DNA of 64,000 bases, taken from positions 992,001-1,056,000 of the forward strand of contig OZ004595.1 in assembly GCA_963924555.1 (NCBI GenBank), read 5' to 3'. How positions within the stretch are numbered: the first letter of the stretch is position 1; each line of letters begins with the position of its first letter. The stretch comes from Crambe crambe (Eukaryota > Porifera > Demospongiae > Poecilosclerida > Crambeidae). Shown here one piece after another: positions 51,382 through 63,959 of the stretch. A model generated the notes under the pieces. It was not told the origin of the DNA. It did no database searches and saw only the letters and a program-made list of their open reading frames with translations. The position numbers were made by a program, and so were the translations under genes.

Positions 51382-51430
51382 TTTTTACCTTCCTGGCAGC
51401 CACACCCATTCTTTCTGCAGTTAATTAAGA

Positions 51431-51438
51431 TGACGTCA
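51431..51438. promoter_or_regulatory. CRE palindrome between the two transporter genes
   Basis: TGACGTCA lies 50 bases upstream of the copy 1 ATG, in the 124-base gap. It is next to GCGCACGCGC, a NRF-1-like GC box. This argues that copy 1 has its own promoter. Confidence 0.55.
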
Positions 51439-51505
51439 GTCGCGCAAAGCGCACGCGCGGAAGCTAGATACCGTAATTGTCATTAAAATAAAAATAATAA
51501 ATAGA

Positions 51506-54500
51506 TCAATCCATGTCTTCTATGATCTTCTGGTGGTTTATCGAGGGAGGGAGACAAGCCACCATAAAGACAGTGGTGACATAAATGACTGAATATATGA
51601 CAAAGACAAGATGGTAGTCTGCAGGAAAGCCAAAGGAGAGAGTCGTCTCTGACAAACTCAGGGAGAAGAGCGAACCAGACACAATAGGAGAGATAGCTCT
51701 AAACAAGGAAAGAAAACGAAAAAATAATATCAATATATCCTATCCTATCCTTTCAACAGTAAATGTATCATGTATGTAGAGGTTCTTAAATGTATAATCA
51801 GGACATTTATGCAGAGGCAGTTAAATGTCATAATTCGTGTTTTGCTTTAATAGAGAGCAAACTTACCTTGCTATTGATGCTAGCATCATGGAGACACCAT
51901 TGATCGACCCCAGCTTGTCAAAGGGTACAGAGTTATTGGTGAAGAGGAAAATAGCAGAGAATCCAACAGAGTGGAACCCACCAATCAAGAAAGCAATGGA
52001 AATAAGCAGAGCCCACAGGAGCCAAACACTGTAATTTAGATGTCCAATGTAAAGGGTTAAACAGCATGAGACAATAACTTACTTATGCACAAGTAGAAGG
52101 TAATGTACACTTGGTAACAGTGGCATTAAAAAGATCAGACCAGTTGCAATTATGTAGTAACTCTTTATGGACTTGAATCTCTTCTCCATCTAGAGTTCAA
52201 GAATACATAAAACATTCTCCTGGCACCTTGATGATTCACTATAACTTTTAAATTTCAAAAACCAGCAGAGAGAGTGGATAAACAGTTCTCTGTTGAATTG
52301 AGAAAGTTATAGCTTATAGCGAATGATCAAGGTGCCAGGTGACTGCAAATAGTAAACTTACCAGTGTAAAGGCTGCGACAGACACAGGCAACATGAATAC
52401 GCCGATAACAGAGAGAGAGATGCCTATCTCATGGAGACTGAACCCTAACCCCCCTGTAGGGATAAAGTCAAGTTAAATGCATACTATACTAGTCAAGTGG
52501 ATGAGCATCTTACCGAAGTAAGGTGGTGTGAAGGCCCATAAAGAGTAGAGCTCATTGTAGCCTATCACACCATAAGAGAATGCGCTGTATAGAATTATGC
52601 AGGTGAGGGTATTCCTATCACTGAAGGAAAAAAGTAAAGAATTGATTGCTAGTGGAATTCTTATGTATATGAGCAGCTTCTGGCTCATGCTTTCATATAA
52701 TAATTTCAGTGCTAAGCCCTATGCTTCCATACTAATTAAGTGTTCAATTCCACTGCTCATTACTTACCACATAAATAACTTCATGTCCTTACAGAAAATT
52801 ATCAGTGAACTACGTAAGGCCGATAAATACTTGGAGCAACTTCGTTTCTTTACTACAGTATGCAACATTTGAGTATCATCAGCTGTCCTTTCTTCATCAA
52901 TCTCCTCTTCCTCCTCCTCCTCCTCCACTCCTTCTCTCTCGCTCTTCCCACTCGACTCATCAGTTCTTCCTTTAACTTCAGTCTCATCAGGAGATCCTGG
53001 CACATGGTTACTATTAACAGCAATACTGGTAGCAGGATTTGAGATGTAGATATCTCCATTTCTTAGTTCAGTATCACCAGTAATAACAGATTCATCTCCC
53101 AAGAAGCTTGTCTCTTCTTCTTCATTGTTATCATTATAGATAATAGATGGGGTTGTACCCTCAGTAATACCACCATTAGCCATTTGATTGCTGTCATGTG
53201 ACAGGGTACGCAGAGAGGCAAGTCTAAGAGCATCTTGTCTTATTTCACTTCTCTTTCGATTTCTACATGAAGCAATAATTAAAAGTGATTAAAGCACATG
53301 CAGGAGAAGATCTCCAGAGTACTTTTTCTTGCCAAGTGTCTCCGGCAGAAAGATGGCAGCGACTAGAACGCCAATCAGGATGAGGAAGAAGTTGACAATG
53401 CATGGAAGAGAGTAGGGAAACCGTGTCAGAAAATCCCGCAGAAAGGGGTCTAAAATGTATTGGGGGAGGAGATAGGGTGGAAATAGTGTAGTAGCCACAC
53501 TGGTGGTACTGGGTATGACACACTTACTGGTGATGTTGAGGTTATACTGGCCAATAGGGTCAGATATGGCCCCAGATATTGCAGGTCCTATGATGTAGCC
53601 CAGTCCGAAAGATGAACCCACAATTGAGATACCAAAGGCCTGATTGCTATCGTCTGAAACCTCCGAAATCACAGCTTTGCAAGTAGCCACAACTCCTGGA
53701 ATCAAGTAATAATGAGTGCTATTATTATGCCACACATAGACCATAGCAATGATATGCCTCGGTAACCATGCCATTTATTGCAACCACCTTCAGGATAAGG
53801 AATGAGAAAATACAGCAGATTGCAGTGATCTTGCAATACAAATCCAGAACAGCAAAACCAAAATTTACATACTGTAGATTTCAGGATGGTTGTCCATAAG
53901 GAATGAGAAATAGGTAGTGGCTTAGAAACTTGATCCTTTCATGTCCTACACAATCCATGAAGTTGTGTAAACCATAGGACAAAATGTATCCACCTATTCC
54001 CCAAACTTTCCTGACAACCAACCTGCAATGGACAGTAGCCTCCTTTCAAGTAGCCCAACCCCAAAGCCATTTGAAAGGAGACTATGTAAACTTTGGTTTT
54101 GCTGTTCTGGATTTCATGTTGCAAGATCACTGCAATTTGCTGTAAGTAGTGGCTTACAAGGACCTGAGAAACCTGATCCTTTCATGTCCCATGCAGTTGT
54201 GTAAATCAACCTGCAATGGGCCAGGAACAAGTGGTAGGTGATCTCTAGCCACAATCAATGCTTTGCAAGTTGTTCATGTCCTAGAAGTATATAAACTTTC
54301 TATTGTGCACTACTGCAAACACAATAGAGAGTTTACATACAACTGCAGCTAAGACATGAATCTGCTAACCAACTTGCAAAGCACTGTAGGCCTAGAGGCC
54401 TACCATTATTATCAGATATGCTGGTTGGCCATTTCTTCAATCCAATTACTTTTTTTTATATTGTTCTATTTTCTCACCATTGAAGAATCCAACCAGCAAA

Positions 54501-55061
54501 CGAGCGACGATGGCCATTCCAAAGTTGACACTGAAGCCAAACATTAGCGTTGCCAAAGCAATGAGAACTCCACTGATGACAATGATCGGCTTGCGTCCCT
54601 TGCGGTCTGCAAGAGCGCCCCAGATATAACTTTGGAGGGAGAAAAGAGAAGAATGAGAGTTTGAATAAAAATTTTTTAAAAATCTTCATCAAAAGTGCTA
54701 TATTACCTTCCAAGAATGCGACCAATGAACAGAGCAGCTGCAATAATCCCGAGGTACTTGCCTGTCATACAAGTACAGAATCACTCCACATGCTTACATG
54801 ATATACTAATATACTTACCCACTTCGTCCTTATTATCTTCCAGCCTAGGGATGAGGAATTCCACCATGAAAGGCAGGAAAGGAAACAACATTGTGATGGC
54901 ATAAGCATTTGTGAACTAAAAGAGAATGGAAACGCAAGTATAATCATGTGCATTCAAGCTACTGTCTCACTCACCAGATTAATGAAGACTATAATGTAGA
55001 TCTTCGCCATATATCTTGATGGAAGCTTTGACTTCAATCTTTTCCAAACTTTTGTGGCCAT
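51506..55061 (-). CDS. MFS transporter, ZIF-like (copy 2)
   Basis: Twelve exons in phase: 55061-54975, 54915-54819, 54761-54707, 54629-54478, 53695-53528, 53449-53323, 53262-52768, 52620-52514, 52453-52362, 52189-52083, 52028-51867, 51698-51506; 613 residues. Motif A reads LADRKGRK. The sequence SSFGLGYIIGPAISG, FPYSLPC and FLPETLGKKK is closer to plant ZIF-like proteins than copy 1 is. The central loop is one 165-codon exon, acidic with a Glu run, where copy 1 has two exons. I chose the ATG at 55061 because MATKVWKRLKSKLPSRYMAK aligns with the copy 1 start. Substrate unknown; ZIF proteins export zinc chelators or potassium, so metal or drug efflux is a guess. Confidence 0.87.
53700..54470. 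other. Intron 4 of transporter copy 2 with an internal duplication
   Basis: 770 bases, non-coding. Segments near 53880-53945, 53950-54020 and 54150-54230 share TTGATCCTTTCATGTCC and CAACCTGCAATGG modules, some inverted (AACCAAAATTTACATA and TATGTAAACTTTGGTTTTGC). They form a degenerate inverted/direct repeat. Confidence 0.55.
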
Positions 55062-55292
55062 ATTTCTTATTATCACCACAAAAATCAAACAAGTCACAAT
55101 CTTCAGAAAAGTTTCCTTTAAAATCTCGCTTAGGTAATGCTTTGGACCAACTACTTTCCATTCCAATAACACCTCTTAAGTTTCTCGATAAGATTCTGCT
55201 ATACTGCAGGTGCTGATGCAAGAGGAAGACTTCTCTAAATAATGCACATCTGACGTTGACCTTTTCACAGAAAGGTCGAAGCAGGCAGAGCA
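55062..55292. promoter_or_regulatory. Bidirectional promoter region, MFS copy 2 (-) and SF3A2 (+)
   Basis: 231 bases between divergent start codons. No TATA box is obvious, and no single known element stands out. Confidence 0.5.
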
Positions 55293-56423
55293 ATGGATTT
55301 TCAGCATCGTGCCGGAGCAAAAACTGGGGGAGGAGGTGTAGCAAGCGGCTCAGAGAGCAGTAGAGACCGTAAGGAGAGGCTCCGGAAGCTTGCGTTGGAG
55401 ACAATAGATCTTGCAAAAGTGGGTTGAAAATTGGTGTGCACCATATAGAATAACTCCATACCTCTAATATTCCTTCATAGGATCCTTATTTCATGAAAAA
55501 TCACTTAGGAACTTACGAATGTAAACTGTGTCTCACTCTTCATAATACTGAGGTAAGAGATGGACAACTGGCTATTTAAAATGACGATATTTCACTCTGG
55601 GGATGCTTAGCTGCAATACACACTTGTATACAGACCCAGTCCTTTGTGTTTATCATGAAACATTTAAGCTAATCCATGAAGGGGTGGAAGTTTGCTAGAA
55701 TAATGACTTTTTTTTCACAATTATACAGGGGAGCTACTTGGCACATACCCAGGGAAAGAAACACCAGTCTAACTTGTGAGTATAGAACAGAACCACTAAT
55801 GCAAGTTCTTCCTACTTTGAATCTCATTCTCTTCATAGAGCAAAGAGGGCGGCCAAAGATGCTAAAGATGCTCAAGCTCTTCCGGCCCCTGTAAGCTGTC
55901 ACTTAATTCTCTCTTATCTATATTCTACCATACACTTATCATTCAGGAAAAGCCACGGATTGATATCCGTAAATTTGTCAAGATAGGCAGACCAGGTTAC
56001 AAAGGTTAGAACTATTGTATGTCTTTATTTAAAATTGACTACACTCTTTTTGTGTTTGTTCTTTCCAGTCACCAAGCAGAGAGATCCAGATAGCCACCAG
56101 CACAGTCTGTTCTTTCAAGTTGATTACCCCGAGATAGCAGAAGGGATACGTCCAAAGCATCGCTTCATGTCTGCCTATGAGCAGAGGGTAGAGCCTCCTG
56201 ATCGCCAGTGGCAGTACCTTCTCTTTGCTGCTGAACCGTATGAAACAATCTCCTTCAAGGTAATGATAATTCTGTATATCTAATGGGTTGAGCCCCCCTC
56301 AATTAATAGATTCCAAGCCGGGAAGTAGAAAAAGCAGAAGATAAGTTTTGGACAGAGTGGAACCCCGACACAAAACAGTTCTTCCTTCAATTCCATTTCA
56401 AACATGAGCAGAAAAGCAATTGA
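55293..56423 (+). CDS. SF3A2: Splicing factor 3A subunit 2 (SAP62)
   Basis: Seven exons in phase: 55293-55418, 55481-55552, 55729-55775, 55839-55890, 55947-56004, 56069-56259, 56310-56423; 219 residues. It opens MDFQHRAGAKTGGGGVASGS and RKERLRKLALETIDLAKDPY. A matrin-type C2H2 finger follows (YECKLCLTLH ... HTQGKKHQSNL), then KFVKIGRPGYKVTKQRD, DYPEIAEGIRPKHRFMSAYE and RQWQYLLFAAEPYETISFKI, ending FFLQFHFKHEQKSN. All are diagnostic of SF3A2, a U2 snRNP component that helps recognise the branch site. The protein stops right after the conserved core. The Pro-rich repeat tail of vertebrate SF3A2 is absent, as in yeast Prp11. Confidence 0.97.
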
Positions 56424-56546
56424 TGATCATGTATGTATGTATAAACAAAAGAAATTAACACCAGTGGTCGATCAATTGTCTATTGTCTTAGGTAATAGTC
56501 TTTGTGGGTTTAGGTGAGCAAGTGACTGCCTGTGATAACTTGTGCT

Positions 56547-57747
56547 TTATTTTCTTGAGTACTCCTTCCACAATGGACTGGTCTCCTTCAGCACAAAACT
56601 CAAACTTCTCTTGGCATAATACAGAGGGTCGATTGTTGCTATGTTGTCAATGACGTCGTCCAGGAGATGAGCTTCTCCTACACTTGATTTTGGTGCGTTG
56701 AAGGAGACATGAGTGAAGTGGATGTGGAGGTGGTAGTAGGAAGGTTGGTAGTGAAAGTAAGCACGCAAATGCTCCTCAGGAACTCCGTACTTGATACTGA
56801 TTTGTTTCTGTGGGGGTAAAGAGAGTAATTAATACATTGAAATGTCAATTCTGGGACTGATCTTAAAATAGTCTACACTTTATTTACAACACACCTTCCC
56901 TTCCTTCTGTATATTTCTAAGCAGTGAGAGGTGTTCTGATCTCAGTTCCCTTAGTGACAAGATCCCCCTCTTCATAGCAATGGCCAGAATATACAAGTTG
57001 TCTAATTCTTTCTGATCCCACTTCAAGTCTGGGACGAGTATGAATCCAACCTCTGGGTCACAATCCTGGTACAGCACGCTGTCCTTTTCCGCTTTTCCAT
57101 CCAAAATGTTGTAAACCCACTAAAAATCAAAGTATACATAAAGATAGCTGCCACAATTCTTTATCACTCACATCCAAAGAGAGTGACTGTTTTTCGGCAA
57201 AAGGCTTGGTGATTTTTTGGTAGTTCTCTGGAGTTTCCATGACCAGCTGAAACTTTTGAGAGCTGTACTTCTTCACATGCTTTTCAGTGGCCGGATACAC
57301 TGTCGTGACTCTCACTTCCCCTACACCCCCTTTTTCTCTGCAGTCTAAAACGTACTGAGAATAAATATCATTCTGAAATTTCTTCTTGACTTGAACTGTG
57401 GAAGAGAAAAGATGAGGGATAGAAGATTCAGTGAGGGGTTGCTTCTCTGCAATTATCACCCCCAAGTCAGGGGAATCGTTGAAATTTCCTAGAACACATA
57501 TTGTCTTGCTGCGAGGGTCTGTGAAAAGGACACGGTCCACTGAAAATTGGTGAAAGGGTAGGATTGAACAATTATTGTTGATATCGATGGCAACTGTAGT
57601 TTGGTGTTCTTTCGCATTTCCGTTTACTTTTAAAGTTTTGTCATCAGAACTCTCGGGAACAGCACTATCATGTGATGGTAGTTCTTGACCGGCCTCTAGC
57701 TTAGGTCTTTTGCAAGCTGGAGGAGAAGTAGCATCAAAAGCAGACAT
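56547..57747 (-). CDS. DCPS: Scavenger mRNA-decapping enzyme DcpS
   Basis: Three exons in phase: 57747-57172, 57119-56895, 56807-56547; 353 residues. The N-terminal part holds the dimer-swapped domain with NDIYSQYVL and TTVYPATEKHVKKY. The second exon gives WVYNILDGKAEKD, GFILVPDLKWDQKELDNLY and RGILSLREL. The third carries the HIT motif YHLHIHF (H293-x-H295-x-H297; the middle His is the expected nucleophile), followed by HLLDDVIDNI. DcpS hydrolyses m7GpppN cap remnants left by the exosome, in nucleus and cytoplasm. The first 60 residues are divergent, with KRPK as a possible nuclear signal. The 3' end faces SF3A2 with 123 bases between stop codons. Confidence 0.95.
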
Positions 57748-58037
57748 CTACGTATACACGTGTTTTCTAATTTAAAGTCACATGATATCACATGCAAATA
57801 ATTTCAAATTAAAAATGCCTGGCCGACCAAATCAGGAAGAAGTACCACCTATTTGTAGCTAGCTCACTAACGCTTCGTTTGCTTGACTTCAATCAGCAGG
57901 ATAGTATACAACTGCTGTATTCTGAAACCCGTTAACAAGGGAAGAGCTAAAGTGACAGAATTTGGGCCTTGAAGGACTGCTGTCGCTGTGAACTATTTTA
58001 GTCTACCCATAGCTACTCTCTGCCTTCTTCACTGAAA
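57748..58037. promoter_or_regulatory. Bidirectional promoter region, DCPS (-) and CNOT4 (+)
   Basis: 290 bases between divergent start codons of two RNA-decay genes. No clear known motif. Confidence 0.5.
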
Positions 58038-61000
58038 ATGGATGTAGCAAACAACGGTGATATACCAGAGGTAAGCTGACTTTCTAAATGTTGGCTAGTA
58101 AGACTGTAGCACTGAGTGGAGTGTTTTGAGTTGGGAGTAAAATGTTAGGAAGGCAGTATGTTAAGCTGGGATGATTTGAGGCACTTTTAAGAGACTAGTG
58201 CTTTAGTTAGGAATGGTTCATGCAGAGGATGTAGAGTTCTTGCTTCATGGATTTTTCTCGAATTCTATTTAGTGCCCACTCTGTCTGGAACCTCTGGGAT
58301 TAGACGACATAAACTTCTATCCTTGTGCCTGCAGATATCAGGTAAGGAGTCATGTCTTTTATTAAATATAGAATGATAATGATTCGTGTTTCATATATCA
58401 ATCCATAGATTTGTCGTTTTTGCTGGCACAGAATACGAACAGATGAAAATAGTTTATGTCCACACTGTAGGGAGGTAAGGATATTCATTACGAAATAATG
58501 CTTACAAATGGTATGAAATCACTGATGATGTCATGATGAACACTGTTCCCTCCAGGTATATCCTGAGAATCCTGCAGAATACACACCGCCCACTGCAGAA
58601 CAGCTGGCTAAAATCAAGTCTGAAAAAAAACAAAAGGAACAGTTTAAGAGGCAGAAAGTGGTGGAGAGTAGAGAAAAGTTAGCTTCTGTGCGGTAAGTGA
58701 TAGATCTACATTTTTGGGCTTCCTCCCCAAGGAAGCATGTCTAGTCCTAGTCTTTCCTTGAGGTGATTCTGGGCTTGTTAAAACACATTATAACTTTGGA
58801 TGCTAAGATAACAATGGTGCTCTCAGAGAGACCTTGTTTCTGTGTGAATTACCTCTAAGGGAAGGAATGAGGGGTGTGTCATCTTGTAAGGGATTGTCAA
58901 GTCATTGCAACTTGGCACTTGATATGGTAAAAGAAATATGAAAGAGTGGCATATTGGGCTATGTATGTATATTTAAAGGAAAATGTCATCGTGTTTGAGC
59001 TCCCATTCAAAGACCAATTTGAACATTTCAACTATTGTGTGTTTTTATTCATTCTTGTAGAGTGGTGCAAAAAAACCTTGTATTTGTGATTGGACTGTCT
59101 CCTCGGTTAGCCGACCCAGAGGTGCTCAAGAGGAACGAGTATTTTGGAAAATTTGGAAAGATTTATAAGGTGGTCATCAACAACCACACCATCTACAATG
59201 GAGCTCAGGTGAGCGTCATGTGACAGGTTATAAGATTTTATAATCTGTTTACCAAGGATTACTTTCAGTTATTGTTTAGTGGTACTTAGAGCAAGACAAA
59301 GTGATAACTGTTGGCAAATGGCGATAAGCATTTAGAGCAATGAAGCACTCTTTTTCAATATCAATAACATATGGTGATTCTTAAATCATCAAAACCAGGA
59401 TTTCGTTAATCACCAAAGGACAATACAGATGAAGAATTACGGTAGTCTTTCATTCAGTACGGTATGATTATTTTAGCGCATGTGCAACAATATCCACGGA
59501 CTTCACAGCTGCTGAATCTCCATTTTCACTTGGCTTGCATACTTGCCTATTTTTGGCCTTCATTTCTTTAGGTATAGCCCTCTTAGCAATCATGGCGACT
59601 TTTTTAATTGATAGAATGAAAGTTATTAGCCGACTGGATAAAGTGCACTGAATAATGTATGAACGAAAAGAACAACTCTACATGTGGCTAAACGGTGGCT
59701 TTATTTAGAAAAAAATTGATAAAAAATTTTTTTCGACAGATAGATTGATTACTGAAATTTTATCCCCACTGAAATTATCCCGCTGTACGGTATCTCTAAT
59801 AATGACTTTTATGTAATTGATATCAATCTGACACTTCAGATGGTGATATTAATTGGACGTGTGTATTTATGAAATGAATTTTGATGTTTGTAGGGACCAA
59901 GTGTTAGTGCTTATGTCACTTACTGTCGAAATGAAGACGCATCCAAAGCCATAGCAGCAGTCAACAATGCTTTCATCGATGGACGCTCCTTAAAGTGAGT
60001 CAGAGCTAGCTAGAAATGAAGAGATGATATCAATCCTGTGTTGGCTATCGAATATTCACTTTTTTCTACTTCTACTTCTATCAATCAAGTGATTTTTTAA
60101 CCTCAGGGCATCGTTTGGCACCACTAAGTATTGCACCAGCTTCCTCAAGGGAACATTGTGTACTAAGCCAGTAAGTTGCCATCACCTCGCCCACTCAATC
60201 TTGGAAAAGTCTTTCCACTAGATACAAGCAGCCAAGTGTTGATTAGATTAATAATATTTACAATATTGCTTTACAAAAGGCCCCTTGTCAATTCAATAGA
60301 GAGTGTAGATGCTTTGTTTATTATTTCTTTATATAGGATTGCATGTATCTGCATGAACTGGGTGAAGATGAAGCTAGTTTTACCAAGGAGGACATGCAGC
60401 TTGGGTGAGTCTTCATCCCCATATCCTAATTTAGCACAATGTAGTACTTAGCTCTGAGAGTCTCCTGGTCAGTTGAAGAGTGGCATAGAATTTGCTTCAA
60501 GCTATGCATGTTCCAATAATCCAAACTTCAAATTGTGAACCCCAAAAAAGCTAGTACTGATACTTTGGTTTCTTCTAAGGGCCCCCTCCTTACAATGTCA
60601 ATTCCTTTTTTCACAGTAAGCACCAGGTCTTTGAAACTGCCACACTGGCTTCCATGCTACCTCCAGCCACCAATAAAGATCATGTGCCATCTACGATGGC
60701 CGAAGGAGGTGTTAAGATCAAACACACAGTCATACCGCGCAACAAGGACCCCGTGGCCCCTGATACTGCAGAGTCAGCACTTCCTGCGACTGCTCACTGG
60801 TAGGTAGATCTCACTTGAAGTTAGCTAGCTAGTTGACTCATGGCACATGGCAAGAAAAAACCAGCTCAGATAATAAAACCACAGGATTTTATCACAATGG
60901 TGACACAAGTCATACCTCTTTGTGGTTAAAGGGATCAAGTAGTGATGTGCTATTGTTGTTCTACAGGGCTTCAAATCAAAAAGCTCAGGGTGGTGGTGGC

Positions 61001-63959
61001 GGCAATGATGATTCATCTGAACAGTCCAATTTCAGTACCACAAATAAACCATCAAAGAATCTCAGTACCAGTAAGATCCATGGAACTGGAACTGAAGATT
61101 TGAGCATGTCTCATTCCAGTTCCAAACAGAGTGGGTCTACGTCTGTAAAGAAAGTGATGAAAGAGAATGCTCAGAAACAAGATAATCTAGAACAGAAATC
61201 TGGTTCCAGATCCGGATCAGTGAGTCCCAACACTCAAAAGAACAGTCAATCCAGAACTTCATCATCGGATTCAATCAGCAGTAAAAGACAGACAGGCAGA
61301 GAGAAAATTGAACGAGACGGTGTTAGAACTAACCATAGTAGAGGCAGTTCCCTCACAAAGTCTTTCACTCCTAACCTCTCTCCTAAGAGCACCCTATCTA
61401 CAAGCTCTAGCTCTGGTTCTCTCAAGCAAGAAGGTGAGGATACTTCAGATGTAGTTGTGGGAGTATCCAGTGGGGCGGAGCTTCCCAGAAGAGTGGAAAG
61501 GAGTGGTGAAGGAGATGTGGACTCGATGAGATCATGTGACAGGGTGGTGATATCGGAGGACCATGAAAGAACTGCCAAAGTATCCGGCATTGAGGATATG
61601 CAGGTTAATTCAGTCACTAGTCAGAGTGGAGGCACATCTCTCAACAGAAAACTGGAAGCTGGATCACACACTTCCAATTCCAAAGCTATCAAAGGTCCCA
61701 GAGAAGCTGCGGCATTTTCCAGTGTTACTCCAATTTCTAATCTCCCCCCTGTGACTGTGTTGAAGGACAAGGGTGGAGTCATGGGGACCAGTCCCCCTAT
61801 CTCTAGCCCCCCTGGTTTGAGTAAGACGAAACAGGGGCGTGACCAGCCCCTCCCCCTCAGTACCCAGTCAGCACTAGTGTGCAGACAATTAGATCTAAGT
61901 GTCTCTAAACCCTCGCCACAACTCTCCCTAGAGGTTGCAGCTGTCAATCATAAAATGCATGGCCAAAATCCGCCAACAGGCACTTCAGATGAACAAGAAC
62001 TGCATAGAATTGAGCACAAAGCAAGCCACAGCCACACTCCTGCAGTCCAGACCGAGTCACTCGCTAACAATGGTAGGTACTCTAATTCACTCTAAGAAGA
62101 GGGAAGGGAGGAAGCATAGTTGCACTTGCAAGAAAGAGGTAGGTTCAAACAAACTCTAATCCCTTTTTTGTGTATACAGTTATCAATTCCTTTACTTCGG
62201 CTGGAACCAGTCATTTTGGTTCTCTTGGAGTCAATTGGAATATTCCTACCACAACAACGACAAATTCAGCCTCTCCCCTTCTCCCCCCTCCTCCCCCTAC
62301 TGCTCCCCACGGCAGCACCCTCCCACAGTCCAAGTATCACTACCAACCTCCCACTAATAATCCTTCCAACATCCCAGTCACTTCTTCGCAATATCATACC
62401 CCTAACCCCACCCTTCCTGGCTCTTTCACCACCTCGTCCTCGTCACAACCTCAATCCCGCAAACCCAACCTTCCATTTCCTCCTAGTGGCCTCTTCCAAT
62501 CAAAACCCTCAGATGATGCAGATGAACTTGGTAAGTAGACACTGAAGAAAGACAGATTTCTAGTTTATATTGTCTTATGACCTTTGACCTGTCATCCCAA
62601 GTTCTGACACTGGTAAAAATCACACCTTGATTTTAAAGTAATAATCAGAGCTTGAAAAGAATTTTCAAGATGTTTTATATTTTTCTCCAGGATTTGATCC
62701 CTGGGATGTGTCCCATCAGGGGCTTGCCGACCTTCTCGAGACTGAGGCTGAACAAAAGCAGCAGAAGCCACACACCCTAGGAACCACCCTGGGTCACCCC
62801 AGCACAGCTAGCAGGAAAGGAACACCAAATGGATTCACCACTCCATTCATGGGACAGGAAAACTATAAGAGTAATTGGCAGGGGCTCACTCCTCCTGTCA
62901 CTACCACAGCTGCTGTAGGGAGTGGGAACTTTGACAGTAGTGAGGAAACATTGCAGGATGAATTCAGAGCTCTCTTCCCAAATGTCAATGTCAGTTTCGG
63001 AGGTAAGGAAGACCACCTTTGAAGTACCATAGAGAGAGAAATTTTCGTAGGATAAAATTTTTAGATATTAGTAATACTTATGTAAGTGGCTTAGCAAGTT
63101 TCATCATCATCTAGGTACGAGTTCAAAGTCCAAAGGGGAGAAGCCGTCTCCTTTGGTGCAAGCACTGAATGCCACTTCCTCGTCTTCATCATACCCCACC
63201 CACCTTGCCACCGCCCTCAATTACTCCTATCACGCCCCACGCCCACCTTCCTCTCAAGGACATGCCCATCTTGCAGTGGGAGGAAAAAAACAGGGGCTGT
63301 ACTCGTCCGACATTTCCACAGCACCACTGGGTGGCGTTAATCTGTTCTTGGGTCATTCTCAGCCAGGCTTTCCTTCATCCTGTTTCAAAGTCAAGGCTCA
63401 TAGCGATGAATTAAGAAGTAATGCCCCCACAACAAACTCTGCCACTAGTAGCAGTGCTACATGTACGACCTCAGAAGGGACAACTAGTTATACCAGTTGT
63501 CTTGGGCCCGATTGGCCGGATTTGGGCATAACACTGGGTCAGGGAGCCAAGGCACAGAGTCGTGTGGGTGGAGAAAGAGGTGTGTCTAAGAAGAATGATG
63601 GAGGAGAATTGAACGATGTCAGTACATTGTGGAAAGTACCAGGTGGTGCTAGCAGTACAGGAGAGAGCAGTGCTGTTGTCTCAGGTATGTCAATATGAAA
63701 AAAAGATTGGTATCGCTACATTAATCTATGAATCTTTATGCAGTTACTAGCACTATTACTACTGCTTCATCTGCCCTCCCGTCCCCTCCCCCTGGATTTT
63801 CCAAGAGTGTCACTCCCCTCTCTGGCCCTGCCCACTCAGAGGGGGTCACCTCTTCTGCTGGACCGACTGCCACGGGTGCAGGAACTGGATTTGGGAATCA
63901 GACCACAACAACAACCACCGCCAATCCTGTGCCTCCCTTGTTAATTGCAAACAGCAAAG
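58038..63959 (+). CDS. CNOT4: CCR4-NOT subunit 4, RING E3 ligase (3' end outside window)
   Basis: Fourteen exons seen: 58038-58070, 58273-58341, 58409-58474, 58556-58692, 59061-59208, 59894-59994, 60107-60170, 60337-60404, 60617-60799, 60967-62072, 62180-62530, 62691-63002, 63115-63684, 63744-63959, ending on a donor, so the gene continues. A C4C4 RING (CPLCLEPLGLDDINFYPCAC ... ICRFCWHRI ... CPHCRE) is followed by a coiled linker. Next come an RRM (NLVFVIGLSPRLADPEVLKR, FGKFGKIYKVV) and a CCCH finger (KYCTSFLKGTLC, DCMYLHE). Exons 10-14 are a long Ser/Thr/Pro-rich tail, with GFDPWDVSHQGLADLLE matching a conserved C-terminal patch of metazoan CNOT4. Not4 ubiquitinates ribosomal and CCR4-NOT-linked proteins in the cytoplasm. 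Confidence 0.93.
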
